From NCBI GenBank assembly GCA_900763705.1, contig CAAFLG010000067.1, forward strand, positions 1-29,546: 29,546 bases of DNA, given 5' to 3'. The stretch's first letter is position 1, and the number at the start of each line of letters is the position of its first letter. The notes beneath the pieces were generated by a model. The model saw only the letters and a list, made by a program, of their open reading frames with translations. It had not been told where the DNA came from and did no database searches. The position numbers and the translations under genes are program-made. This stretch comes from an uncultured Oscillospiraceae bacterium. GTDB lineage: Bacteria > Bacillota > Clostridia > Oscillospirales > Oscillospiraceae. Positions 21,256 through 29,472 of this stretch are shown here, one piece after another.

Positions 21256-23091
21256 GTGTCAAGACTTGATATTATGACGCCCTCCCGCGCGCAGACCGTC
21301 GTTGACGGTCTGTACCGCGATGTGGAGCGGCGTATCGCCGCGAGCCCCCCGGGCCTGTGCCCTGTGGATCTTGCCAAGAACTTTCTGGATCTCTGCCACG
21401 CGCAGACCTGCGGCAAGTGCGTGCCTTGCCGCATCGGCCTCGGTCAGCTCTCGGAGCTGATGGAGCAGGTGCTCGAGGGCAAGGCCACGATGGAAACAAT
21501 CTCGGTCATCGAGCGCATGGCGCACGTGATCGTCAACAGCGCCGACTGCGCCATCGGCCGCGACGCGGCGCGTCTCGTGCTCGACGGTGTGCAGGGCTTC
21601 CGCGACGACTATGAAGAGCACATCCTGCGCCACCGCTGCCTCGGCGGAATGCGCGAGAGCGTCCCCTGCGTGGCGCTCTGCCCCGCGGAGGTTGACATTC
21701 CCGGCTATCTTGTGCTCATCAAGTACGGCCGCTATGCCGACGCCGTGCGCCTCATCCGCAAGGACAATCCCTTCCCCTCTGCCTGCGCTTATATCTGTGA
21801 GCACCCCTGCGAGGCGCGCTGCCGCAGAAACATGATCGACGACGCGGTGAATATCCGCGGTCTCAAGCGCTACGCGGTGGACAACGCGGGCTATGTGCCG
21901 CACCCCGAATGTGCCGAGCCCACGGGCAAGACGGTCGCCGTCATCGGCGGCGGGCCGAGCGGCCTGTCGGCTGCCTATTATCTGGCGCTGATGGGGCATA
22001 AGGTCACGGTGTATGAAAAGCGCGCGAAGCTCGGCGGTATGCTGCGCTACGGTATCCCCGCCTACCGCCTGCCGCGCGAGGTGCTCGACGCGGAGATCGC
22101 CTCGATGCTGTCGATCGGCATCGATGTGCACGTCAATGTCGATGTGGGAAACGATGTGACCTTCGACGAGCTGCGCCAGCAGAACGACGCGCTCTACATC
22201 GCGCTTGGCGCGCACACGGACAAAAAGACCGGCATCGAGGGCGAGGACGCCGAGGGCGTCATCTCCGCAGTCGAGATGCTGCGCGAGATCGGCGACGACC
22301 ATATGCCGGACTTCCGCAATAAGGAGATCGTCGTCATCGGCGGCGGCAACGTGGCAATGGACGTCTGCCGCAGTGCGGTGAGACTGGGCGCGCGCAAAGT
22401 GAGCTGTGTCTACCGCCGCCGTCAGGAGGATATGACGGCGCTTCCCGAGGAAGTGGAGGGCGCTGTCGCCGAGGGCGTGGAGCTGGTGACGCTTCAGGCC
22501 CCCGTGCGCATCGAAACGGACGCGAACGGCCATGCGACCGCGCTGTGGACGCAGCCGCAGATCATCGGCGAGATGGACAAGAAGGGACGCCCCGCGCCCG
22601 AAAAGGCCAAGCGCAGCGAAAAACGCATCGCGGCGGACGTCATCGTTGTCGCCATCGGTCAGGGCGTGGAGACGCACGGCTTTGAGCAGAGCAAGATCGC
22701 CATCAAGCGCGGCGCCTTTGTCGCCGAAGCGAGCGGGCAGATCGACAACATGGACGGCGTGTTTGCCGGCGGCGACTGTGTCACAGGTCCTGCGACCGTC
22801 ATCCGCGCCATCGCAGCCGGTAAGGTCGCCGCGGCGAACATCGACGAGTATCTCGGCTTCCACCATGAGATCGACCCCGGCGTGTCCGTGCCGACGCCGC
22901 GGCTGAACAACAAGCCGCCGCACGGCCGCATCGACACCACCGAGCGCGAGGCGGGCGAGCGCAAGCACGACTTCAAGTGCATCGAGTGCGGGCTGACGGA
23001 TGAGGAGGCCTACACTGAGGCGTCCCGCTGCCTGCGCTGCGACCACTTCGGCTACGGGAGCTTCCGCGGAGGGAGGAAAGGAAAATGGTAA
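21256..23091 (+). CDS. NuoF-type iron-sulfur segment fused to GltD/NfnB-like NAD(P)-FAD oxidoreductase (hydrogenase partner subunit)
   Basis: The 611-residue flavoprotein begins with the C-terminal [4Fe-4S] segment of NuoF/HydB (residues 40-130: TCGKCVPCRIG with C52, C55, C58, and C98 in NSADCAIG) but lacks the FMN/NADH-binding NuoF body. It continues as a glutamate-synthase small-subunit-like module: Fer4_20 cysteines (CVALCPAEVDIPGYL, CEHPCEARC), FAD site VAVIGGGPSGLSAAYYL, NAD(P) site IVVIGGGNVAMDVCRSAVRLG and FAGGDCVTGPATVIRAI. A C-terminal four-Cys pair follows (CIECG, CLRCD). It overlaps hydA by 7 bases, so it is very likely the electron-exchange subunit between NAD(P)H and the hydrogenase. 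GTG at 21256 with AGGAG 10 bases upstream is chosen; the ATG at 21142 lies in the promoter. It is not itself a glutamate synthase, because GltB is absent. Confidence 0.9.
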   Translation: MSRLDIMTPSRAQTVVDGLYRDVERRIAASPPGLCPVDLAKNFLDLCHAQTCGKCVPCRIGLGQLSELMEQVLEGKATMETISVIERMAHVIVNSADCAIGRDAARLVLDGVQGFRDDYEEHILRHRCLGGMRESVPCVALCPAEVDIPGYLVLIKYGRYADAVRLIRKDNPFPSACAYICEHPCEARCRRNMIDDAVNIRGLKRYAVDNAGYVPHPECAEPTGKTVAVIGGGPSGLSAAYYLALMGHKVTVYEKRAKLGGMLRYGIPAYRLPREVLDAEIASMLSIGIDVHVNVDVGNDVTFDELRQQNDALYIALGAHTDKKTGIEGEDAEGVISAVEMLREIGDDHMPDFRNKEIVVIGGGNVAMDVCRSAVRLGARKVSCVYRRRQEDMTALPEEVEGAVAEGVELVTLQAPVRIETDANGHATALWTQPQIIGEMDKKGRPAPEKAKRSEKRIAADVIVVAIGQGVETHGFEQSKIAIKRGAFVAEASGQIDNMDGVFAGGDCVTGPATVIRAIAAGKVAAANIDEYLGFHHEIDPGVSVPTPRLNNKPPHGRIDTTEREAGERKHDFKCIECGLTDEEAYTEASRCLRCDHFGYGSFRGGRKGKW

Positions 23092-24833
23092 AAAATGTCA
23101 CGCTGACCATCGACCGCAAGAGCGTCACCGTTCCGGAGAACACGACCATTCTGGAGGCGGCGCGCAAGATCAACATTCATATTCCCACGCTCTGCTACTT
23201 AAAGGACATCAACGAGATCGGCGCGTGCCGCATTTGCTGCGTCGAGGTCGAGGGCATGGAACGCCTGGTCCCCGCGTGCGACAATGTGGTGGCCGACGGT
23301 ATGGTCGTTTTCACCAACAGCGCCAAGGCGCGCGAGGCGCGCCGGCTGAACCTGCGCTTGATGCTCTCCCACCACGACACCTCCTGCACCAACTGCACGA
23401 GAAGCGGCAATTGCAGCTTGCAGCAGCTTGCCAACGACTTCAATATGCGCGGTACGCACTTCCCCAAGAAGCTGCGGCATGAGGCGGTGGACTATTCAAC
23501 GCCCCTCATCCGCGAGAACGACAAATGCGTGCAGTGCCTGCGCTGCATTCAGGTGTGCGAGAAGGTGCAGAGCGTGAAGATCTGGGATCTTCTCGGCACG
23601 GGCTCGCGCACGGTGGTGGACGCGTCGTACAACCGCCGCATTCAGGACACCGAATGTACCTACTGCGGCCAGTGCATCACCCACTGCCCGACGGCGGCGC
23701 TGCGCGAGCGCGACGACACGGGCCGTGTCTTTGACGCGCTGGACGACCCGAACATCGTGACCGTTGTGCAGGTCGCGCCCGCGGTGCGCGCGGCGTGGGC
23801 CGAGCAGTTCGGCCTTTCGAGCGAGTTTGCAACGCCGAAGCGCATGGTCGCAGCGCTGCGCGAGCTCGGCTTCCACTATGTTTTCGACACGAACTTTGCC
23901 GCCGACCTCACCATCATGGAGGAGGGCAGCGAATTTATCGAGCGCTTCACGCACAAAGAGCAGTATCCCTGGCCGATGTTTACCTCCTGCTGCCCCGGCT
24001 GGGTGCGCTTTGTCAAGTCCCAGTACCCTGAGCTCACGGGCAATCTCTCCACGGCCAAGTCGCCCCAGCAGATGTTCGGCGCGATCGCCAAGAGCTACTT
24101 TGCAGAGAAGATCGGCATCGACCCCAAGCGGCTTTTCGTCGTCTCCATCATGCCGTGTGTGGCGAAAAAGAGCGAATGTGAGCTGCCGACGATGAAGGAC
24201 GCGCTCGGCGATCCCGAGGTGGACGTGAGCATCACGACGCGCGAGCTGAACATCATGCTGCGTGCGAACCACATCGAGCCGAAGTATTTGCCCGAGGAGG
24301 AGTTCGACAGTCCCCTCGGCTCGTCCACCGGCGCGGCGGTCGTCTTTGGCGCGACCGGCGGCGTGATGGACGCGGCGCTGCGCTCGGCACACTTCCTTAT
24401 CACGGGCAAGAATCCCGACCCCGACGCCTTCACCGCCGTGCGCGGCATGGACGGCTGGAAGGAAGCGACATTCAATATCCCCGGCGCGGGCGACGTGCGC
24501 GTTGCGGTCGTGAGCTCGCTCGGGAAAGCCCGCAAGCTCATTGAGGCTGTCAAGCGCGGCGAGGCAGCGTACGACTTTGTCGAGGTCATGGCCTGTCCCG
24601 GCGGCTGCGCGGGCGGCGGCGGTCAGCCCATCCACGACGGCGAGGAGCTTGCCGAGGAACGCGGCAGCGTCCTCTGGCGGCTCGATCAGGATGAACTCCT
24701 GCGTTTTTCGCACGAGAATCCGGACGTCAAGGCGCTCTATCGCGACTATCTTGGCTCTCCGCTCAGCGAAACATCGCACCACCTGCTGCACACCGACCAC
24801 TTTGCCTGGGAAATGCCGCCCAAGGCGCTGTAA
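23085..24833 (+). CDS. hydA: [FeFe] hydrogenase, group A multidomain catalytic subunit
   Basis: This enzyme interconverts protons and H2 in the cytoplasm. The 582-residue layout is an N-terminal [2Fe-2S] ferredoxin (C37, C48, C51, C65); a His-Cys [4Fe-4S] site (H97-x3-C101-x2-C104-x5-C110); two [4Fe-4S] clusters (CVQCLRCIQVC and CTYCGQCITHC); then the H-cluster domain with TSCCPGW, MPCVAKKSE and MACPGGCAGGGGQP, and the small-subunit-like tail. All H-cluster ligands are present. ATG at 23085 overlaps the flavoprotein gene and has GGAGGAAAGG upstream. With a GltD-like partner and no HydC/NuoE gene, it fits the type I recall as group A2 in hydrogenase classification. Maturases HydEFG are not in the window. 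Confidence 0.97.
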   Translation: MVKNVTLTIDRKSVTVPENTTILEAARKINIHIPTLCYLKDINEIGACRICCVEVEGMERLVPACDNVVADGMVVFTNSAKAREARRLNLRLMLSHHDTSCTNCTRSGNCSLQQLANDFNMRGTHFPKKLRHEAVDYSTPLIRENDKCVQCLRCIQVCEKVQSVKIWDLLGTGSRTVVDASYNRRIQDTECTYCGQCITHCPTAALRERDDTGRVFDALDDPNIVTVVQVAPAVRAAWAEQFGLSSEFATPKRMVAALRELGFHYVFDTNFAADLTIMEEGSEFIERFTHKEQYPWPMFTSCCPGWVRFVKSQYPELTGNLSTAKSPQQMFGAIAKSYFAEKIGIDPKRLFVVSIMPCVAKKSECELPTMKDALGDPEVDVSITTRELNIMLRANHIEPKYLPEEEFDSPLGSSTGAAVVFGATGGVMDAALRSAHFLITGKNPDPDAFTAVRGMDGWKEATFNIPGAGDVRVAVVSSLGKARKLIEAVKRGEAAYDFVEVMACPGGCAGGGGQPIHDGEELAEERGSVLWRLDQDELLRFSHENPDVKALYRDYLGSPLSETSHHLLHTDHFAWEMPPKAL

Positions 24834-24840
24834 AACGACA

Positions 24841-24879
24841 AAAAATATCCCGTATGCTTTGAGCATACGGGATATTTTT
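24841..24879 (+). terminator. Bidirectional terminator after hydA
   Basis: A perfect 17-bp stem (AAAAATATCCCGTATGC and its complement) with a 5-base loop, between convergent transcription units. Confidence 0.95.
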
Positions 24880-24894
24880 GTGTTGCAAAGGGGG

Positions 24895-25392
24895 TCATCG
24901 CTTGGTTCCGTAGCGCGAGATGACATTCACGAGCGCGCGGAAAGCGTCCTCCGCGTCACTGTCAAGAACGTAGGCAACGCTGCGCGATGCGTCATCATAG
25001 AAAACGGAACCGTCTGCAAAGAGATAGAGATCATGGTCGCGGCCATTTGCGCGGAACCAGATGGAAACATAGTTGTCTTGCGGACGGATCCCACTGACCG
25101 GCGCGGTCGGCAGACGGAAGCGGCGGTGCGCGGAAATGCCGCTCAGCGCATCGAGCAGAGCCTGTCCTGCTTCGCTGTCAGGCTCGGCAGTATAGTCGCA
25201 CACGCCGCTCGTTTCGCCGTTTTCGGTCGGAACGGTGGCGGCGAGGGAGAAGATCGCCCGGATCGGCGGCTCGATCTCGTCCGTGTGCAGCAGCTCGCCG
25301 AGCGGCTGCGGGCGGCTCAGGAGCAGCGCGGCGGCGAGCAGCACTGCGGCAATGCCAGCGGTGATGAGCAGGGTCTTCTTTTTCTTGTCCAT
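24895..25392 (-). CDS. Small membrane-anchored exported protein, unknown function
   Basis: I do not recognise a family for this 165-residue protein. It has a Lys-rich start and one hydrophobic segment (residues 7-25, LLITAGIAAVLLAAALLLS) with no lipobox Cys, so it is probably a signal anchor with the remaining 140 residues outside. The outer part is a small alpha-beta domain (VSIWFRANGRDHDLYLFADGSVFYD) that looks like a repeat-free beta-sheet module. ATG at 25392 has an AAAGGAG site 8 bases upstream. It follows rqcH on the same strand by 74 bases without a clear promoter, so it may be the third gene of that operon. Confidence 0.82.
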   Translation of the reverse strand: MDKKKKTLLITAGIAAVLLAAALLLSRPQPLGELLHTDEIEPPIRAIFSLAATVPTENGETSGVCDYTAEPDSEAGQALLDALSGISAHRRFRLPTAPVSGIRPQDNYVSIWFRANGRDHDLYLFADGSVFYDDASRSVAYVLDSDAEDAFRALVNVISRYGTKR

Positions 25393-25466
25393 GGGTGGTT
25401 CTCCTTTCCAACATCAAACTTGCTTTTGCCGTTTAACAGGGGAGAGGGGGATCGCTTTCTGATAGT

Positions 25467-27212
25467 TTACCTGATCAAGAGCTTTTTGGCAAGCCCTTCC
25501 TCGGGCGTGACATAGAGCGTGCGATAGTTGTCGTAGGTCACCATGCCGGGGCGCGCGCCCGCGGGCTTTTTGACGAATTTCACGGGGCAGTAGTCGACGG
25601 GCACGCTGCTGCTCTCCTTCGCCTGCGAGAAGTAGGCCGCGAGCATCGCGGCCTCGCGCAGATCATCGTCGCTCGGCATCAATCCCGCGCAGCGCAGGAT
25701 GACGTGCGAGCCGTGGATATGCTGGGTGTGGAACCAGTAGTCGCGTTTGTCGGCCTTTTTGGTGAGCTGATCGTTCTGCACGTTGCTGCGTCCGACGAGG
25801 ACTTCAAGCCCCCCGGAGGTTTGGAACGTGCGCGGCGCGAAGGCGCGCTTCTGCTCTTTCTTGCCGGAGGACTTTTTGAGGTAGTTTGTCTCCTGCAATT
25901 CGCGGCGAATTTCATTGAATTCCTGCTCGGTCTCCGCCTGCGCAAGCTCCTGCAAGACGCTCTCTAAGTACGCCCGCTCGTTTTCCGCCTTCTCGATCTG
26001 CTCGCGCAGGTGGAATTCGGCGGTTTTGAGCTTGTTGTACTGCTTGTAGTTCTTCGCGGCGTTCTGCTGGGGGGTGAGCAGCGGGTCGAGCGGGATGTCG
26101 ATGAGCGGGCAGCCGTCCTCATAGTAATTCTCGGCTTGCAGGACGCGCTCGCCGCCCTTCATACGGTAGAGGTTTGCGGTGATGAGATCGCCGCGCAGGC
26201 GGAATTCGTCGCGCTTTTGCGTGGCGGCATAGTCGCGCTTCAGGTTTTCGGCTTTTCGCGCCATGCGGTCGCGCGCAACGCTTGCCGCGTGCGTCAGCTC
26301 GCGGCCGCGGCGGGCGGAAAGCTCCTGCCGCTCGCGCGCGTCGTAAAATTCGTCGAGCATCGACGAAAAATCCTCGCGCGTCTCGACTTGCGTCTCCATG
26401 CCGTACTGCGCGATGAGACGGTAGGTGAAGTCCACGGGCTTGCCGTCGCGGTAGAGGATGACGGGCGTGTAACGATCTTCCTTGATGGCGCTTGCGGTGT
26501 CGGCAAATTCCTGCACCAGCGCCCCGCGCTGCGCATCGTTCAGCGCGCCGAAGCGCACATCGGTCGCGCCGCCTGCGCGGAAGGCAAGCTCGCGCGCGAT
26601 GAGCGGCGAAATGCCGGTATAGTGGTCAAGCACCCACTTGTCGACGGCCGCTTCCTCCTCGCCGCCGCGCCGTGCGAGGGCGATGGCGTCCTCCTCCTGC
26701 GATAAAAGCGACAGCTTGTCGAGCGGTGTCGGCAGATGGTAAAAAAGGCCGGGCAGCAGTTGGCGCGTGGCGGAAAGGTCTGCGTCCACGCGGCGCAGAC
26801 ATTCGACGATGCGCCCCTGCGCATCGAGCAGCACAAGGTTCGACCGCCGTCCCATGCACTCGAGCACGAGCTGCTTCTGGCTGATCTCGCCGAACTCATC
26901 CGTGCACTGGAGCGTCAGGATCACCATGCGCTCAAGATCCGGCTGCTCGATCGCAAGCACGCGCGCGCCGACTAGGTGCTTTCTCAGCAGCATACAGAAC
27001 ATCGGCGGCTGGGCGGGGTTGTCGCGCAGAATGTTCGTGAGCTGGATGCGCGGTTGGTTTGCCCCCGCGTTGAGCAGCAATCTCAAATTGCCGCGCAGCA
27101 GCAGAACGATCTGGTCGCGCGCGGGCTGCTGCACCTTGTCGATGCGCGCGCCGATGAGCTTGGGGCGCAGCTCGTTCAAAACTGCCCGCAGGCAGATCGC
27201 GTCAAGTGGCAT
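25467..27212 (-). CDS. rqcH: Ribosome quality-control factor RqcH (NFACT/FbpA family)
   Basis: RqcH binds obstructed 50S-peptidyl-tRNA complexes and recruits tRNA-Ala to add C-terminal alanine tails that mark stalled peptides for degradation. The 581-residue protein has NFACT-N (residues 1-200; LDAICLRAVLNELRPKLIGARIDKVQQ), helix-hairpin-helix and long coiled-coil regions, and a C-terminal NFACT-R domain (RDYWFHTQHIHGSHVILR, about residues 480-500). The DR pair essential in B. subtilis (D97-R98) reads E94-R95 here. ATG at 27212 is chosen because GGAGG lies 6 bases upstream; the ATG at 27218 abuts that site. Its start overlaps mrnC by 11 bases. Older annotation calls this family fibronectin-binding protein. 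Confidence 0.95.
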   Translation of the reverse strand: MPLDAICLRAVLNELRPKLIGARIDKVQQPARDQIVLLLRGNLRLLLNAGANQPRIQLTNILRDNPAQPPMFCMLLRKHLVGARVLAIEQPDLERMVILTLQCTDEFGEISQKQLVLECMGRRSNLVLLDAQGRIVECLRRVDADLSATRQLLPGLFYHLPTPLDKLSLLSQEEDAIALARRGGEEEAAVDKWVLDHYTGISPLIARELAFRAGGATDVRFGALNDAQRGALVQEFADTASAIKEDRYTPVILYRDGKPVDFTYRLIAQYGMETQVETREDFSSMLDEFYDARERQELSARRGRELTHAASVARDRMARKAENLKRDYAATQKRDEFRLRGDLITANLYRMKGGERVLQAENYYEDGCPLIDIPLDPLLTPQQNAAKNYKQYNKLKTAEFHLREQIEKAENERAYLESVLQELAQAETEQEFNEIRRELQETNYLKKSSGKKEQKRAFAPRTFQTSGGLEVLVGRSNVQNDQLTKKADKRDYWFHTQHIHGSHVILRCAGLMPSDDDLREAAMLAAYFSQAKESSSVPVDYCPVKFVKKPAGARPGMVTYDNYRTLYVTPEEGLAKKLLIR

Positions 27213-27615
27213 CGTCATCCTCCATCATCCGGTTGAAAAGCTCGTTGATGCGCGCGTGATCGCCGCGCAGGTACAGCCAGCCGAAGAGCGCCTCAAGGCC
27301 CGTGGCCTTCTGATAGTCGGCGCGGTCGGCGTGGTGGGGAACGGAGTGGACGTTCGCGTTGCGCCCGCGGCGGAACACAGAGGCCTCTTCCTCCGTCAAA
27401 AGGGGAAGAAGCTTTTCTGCAAAGCGCGCCTGCTGCGGCGCGCAGACGAGCTCTACCGTTGCGCGGTGAAGACCCTTGCCCGTCGCCTTGCCGTGCACGC
27501 ACAGGTAGGTGCGCACGAGCAGCTCGTAAACCGCGTCGCCCAAATGGGCAAGGCCGATGGAGCTGATGGCGCGAATGGCGTCGTCATTCATTTTGGCTTG
27601 TGTATAATCGTACAT
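27202..27615 (-). CDS. mrnC: Mini-ribonuclease III
   Basis: Mini-III is a dimeric RNase III catalytic domain without dsRNA-binding domain that matures 23S rRNA ends in Firmicutes. The 137-residue product has the signature SIGLAHLGDAVYELLVR (catalytic Asp in LGDAVYE, residues about 24-30), the KATGKGLHRATVELVCAPQQAR segment, and LEALFGWLYLRGDHARINELF with the second acidic metal ligand. ATG at 27615 has an AGGAG site 5 bases upstream; ATG 27591 is a weaker alternative. It overlaps rqcH, which links 50S maturation and 50S quality control in one operon. Confidence 0.95.
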   Translation of the reverse strand: MYDYTQAKMNDDAIRAISSIGLAHLGDAVYELLVRTYLCVHGKATGKGLHRATVELVCAPQQARFAEKLLPLLTEEEASVFRRGRNANVHSVPHHADRADYQKATGLEALFGWLYLRGDHARINELFNRMMEDDDAT

Positions 27616-27644
27616 AAAAACTCCTGCTGATTAAAAGTGCATAC

Positions 27645-27673
27645 ATTGTATATCCTTCCCGTATTTCTGTCAA
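27645..27673 (-). promoter_or_regulatory. Promoter of the mrnC-rqcH operon
   Basis: On the minus strand TTGACA (27668-27673) and TACAAT (27645-27650) with a 17-bp spacer. Confidence 0.85.
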
Positions 27674-27702
27674 TCGGCGGGCGCGGCGGCACGGGAAAAG
27701 CG

Positions 27703-27730
27703 TTGCGCTTTTTTGAAAAATTGCTATAAT
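27703..27730 (+). promoter_or_regulatory. Promoter of the lipoprotein gene
   Basis: TTGCGC (27703-27708) and a perfect TATAAT (27725-27730) with a 16-bp spacer. The short inverted repeat AAAGCG-TTG-CGCTTT (27697-27711) overlaps the -35 box. Confidence 0.75.
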
Positions 27731-27770
27731 GGCAGAAAAGAAGACCCTTTGCTCTAAGAGGTGAAATAGT

Positions 27771-29300
27771 ATGAAAAAACTTCTTTCCATTCTGCTTGCG
27801 GCGCTGCTTTTGCTGAATCTCGCCGCCTGCGGCGAAAAGAATGACCTGCCCGATGATGCGCCCGCCTACGGCGACAAGCTCATCAAAGAGCTTTACGCCG
27901 AGGAGGGCGACTTCAGCGACCCTTCCGGCGGCACGGTGCACTATTTTTATCATGTGCCGCAGCTCGTGTCGGAAACGGCGGTGGCCGCCGCGCTCAATGC
28001 TGAGATCGCCGACCGCTTTGGCGCGCTTGCGCAGGAGCAGAAAAACATGATGGCCGCGAAAATATCGCCCGTCTGCCCGTCGATCCGCTGGGAGAGCCAC
28101 TGGAACGACAGCCTTCTCTGCCTTGTCGTGGAGAGCACGCGGGACGATGGATCGACGGATTGCGCCGTCTACAGCTATGATTTTTACGGTGGCCAGCGCC
28201 TGACGAGCGAGGATCTGATCGCACGCTGCGGCCTGAACGGGCAGGATTTTGTCGACGGTGTGCGCCGCACGGCGGCAAACTACTTCGACGCGACCTATCG
28301 CGGCGCGCTCCGGCAGGGGGCGAGCGGCGCGGATTTTATCGCGTCCTACACCGAGCGCCGCGCATGGACGCTCTCGGACGCGAACATCAACACGCAGATG
28401 CTCGTTTACCTCGCGGCGGGCGGTGTGCTGCACACGATCCAGCCTCTCGGTTCCTTCGCCGGGGCGGAATACTATCATGTAGACCTCACGCCGGACTTCA
28501 CTCCGCCCGCCTGCGCGGAGCGGACGGCGGAGGACCGCTTTGTGCGCGCCGAACTGACGGCGGACGAAGGGCTGAACGTGAGCTTTGAGAAAACGGCGGA
28601 TTCCGCGTGGTACGCGGAAAATTTCCGCTTTGACTATGAAACGATCTATCCCGTCGCGGGCTTGTACTCTGATTATACAGACGTGTTCATCGGCTCAGTG
28701 GGGCAGGGGTACTTCCCCTATGTCTTCCTGCTCACGAGCGAGGGCGCGGTCGAATATGTCAACCTTCTCGAAGGGCTGACGGCAGGCTTCCTCTGCTGCG
28801 GCGGGCCGCTCGGCGGCGTGGGCGATATCGTCTCTTTCGAATCCGGCGAGGTCGAGGAGGACTACGGTACCTATCAGACCGTGTTCGCCGTTGACCAAAA
28901 CGGCAGGAAGTATGACCTCGCAGGCCCCGTGAGCGACGCGGACTACACCGTGCCTGCGGAATTTCTCGGCGAGTGGAGCGCGGACGTTACGCACGACACG
29001 GCCGAGCAGGGCAGCTATGAGAGCACCTATGTCCTCACGCTCACGGATGGCGGCGGCATCACGGTGCAGGACATCAACGCAGAGGTCGGGCTCTATTTTG
29101 AGTACACGGGCCAGCTCAACTACCTTGGCACGAACGGCGAGGGCATGGTCTTCGGCTATCACCTCAACGAGCGCACGGGCGCGGTGCGCTATGGCGCGTT
29201 CACGCTGCTGCGCGGCGAGGCACTGCTGCGCGTCAAGATCGTAACGGGCGAAAACCTCTTCGACGCGCCGAGCGGACGTGCGACGGAATTTTCGCTGTAG
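27771..29300 (+). CDS. Large extracytoplasmic lipoprotein, DUF3298-like N-terminal part
   Basis: The 509-residue protein has a classic lipoprotein signal peptide (MKKLLSILLAALLLLNLAAC, acylated C20). Residues 40-190 resemble the DUF4163/DUF3298 layout seen in RsiV and PdaC-type surface proteins (GTVHYFYHVPQLVSETAVAAALN, then VYSYDFYGGQRLTSEDLIARCG), a weak match by eye. The remaining 300 residues, rich in Asp, Gly and aromatic residues, look like beta-sheet repeats; near residues 395-420 FLGEWSADVTHDTAEQGSYESTY is reminiscent of lipocalin-like or DUF-type beta domains. The function is unknown. ATG at 27771 has an AAGAGGTGA site. Monocistronic with its own promoter and a GC-rich terminator. 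Confidence 0.88.
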   Translation: MKKLLSILLAALLLLNLAACGEKNDLPDDAPAYGDKLIKELYAEEGDFSDPSGGTVHYFYHVPQLVSETAVAAALNAEIADRFGALAQEQKNMMAAKISPVCPSIRWESHWNDSLLCLVVESTRDDGSTDCAVYSYDFYGGQRLTSEDLIARCGLNGQDFVDGVRRTAANYFDATYRGALRQGASGADFIASYTERRAWTLSDANINTQMLVYLAAGGVLHTIQPLGSFAGAEYYHVDLTPDFTPPACAERTAEDRFVRAELTADEGLNVSFEKTADSAWYAENFRFDYETIYPVAGLYSDYTDVFIGSVGQGYFPYVFLLTSEGAVEYVNLLEGLTAGFLCCGGPLGGVGDIVSFESGEVEEDYGTYQTVFAVDQNGRKYDLAGPVSDADYTVPAEFLGEWSADVTHDTAEQGSYESTYVLTLTDGGGITVQDINAEVGLYFEYTGQLNYLGTNGEGMVFGYHLNERTGAVRYGAFTLLRGEALLRVKIVTGENLFDAPSGRATEFSL

Positions 29301-29320
29301 CGCGGGGTAAAAAAGGGGAG

Positions 29321-29347
29321 CGGCGGGCGCGGATGCGCCCGCCGTTT
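29321..29347 (+). terminator. GC-rich terminator after the lipoprotein gene
   Basis: A perfect 10-bp stem CGGCGGGCGC/GCGCCCGCCG with GGAT loop but only three T, so efficiency is uncertain. Confidence 0.65.
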
Positions 29348-29398
29348 CAGCGCCCAAACGGGACTTCAAAAAAGTTTTGAAGAAAATGAAAAAAAGGC

Positions 29399-29427
29399 TT
29401 GACAGTTTCGACACCACGTGCTATATT
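29399..29427 (+). promoter_or_regulatory. Promoter of tRNA-Ala
   Basis: Perfect TTGACA (29399-29404) and TATATT (29422-29427) with a 17-bp spacer, 45 bases before the tRNA. Confidence 0.9.
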
Positions 29428-29472
29428 ATCACTTGTTCCGAGCCAAACGGAACGACAAAAACAAAACGGCAT

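Noticed and set aside
21259..23046. 595-codon minus-strand frame opposite the hydrogenase flavoprotein gene, and a similar one opposite hydA
   Set aside because: Third-position GC bias produces long antisense frames throughout the window; the plus-strand products carry complete cofactor motifs.
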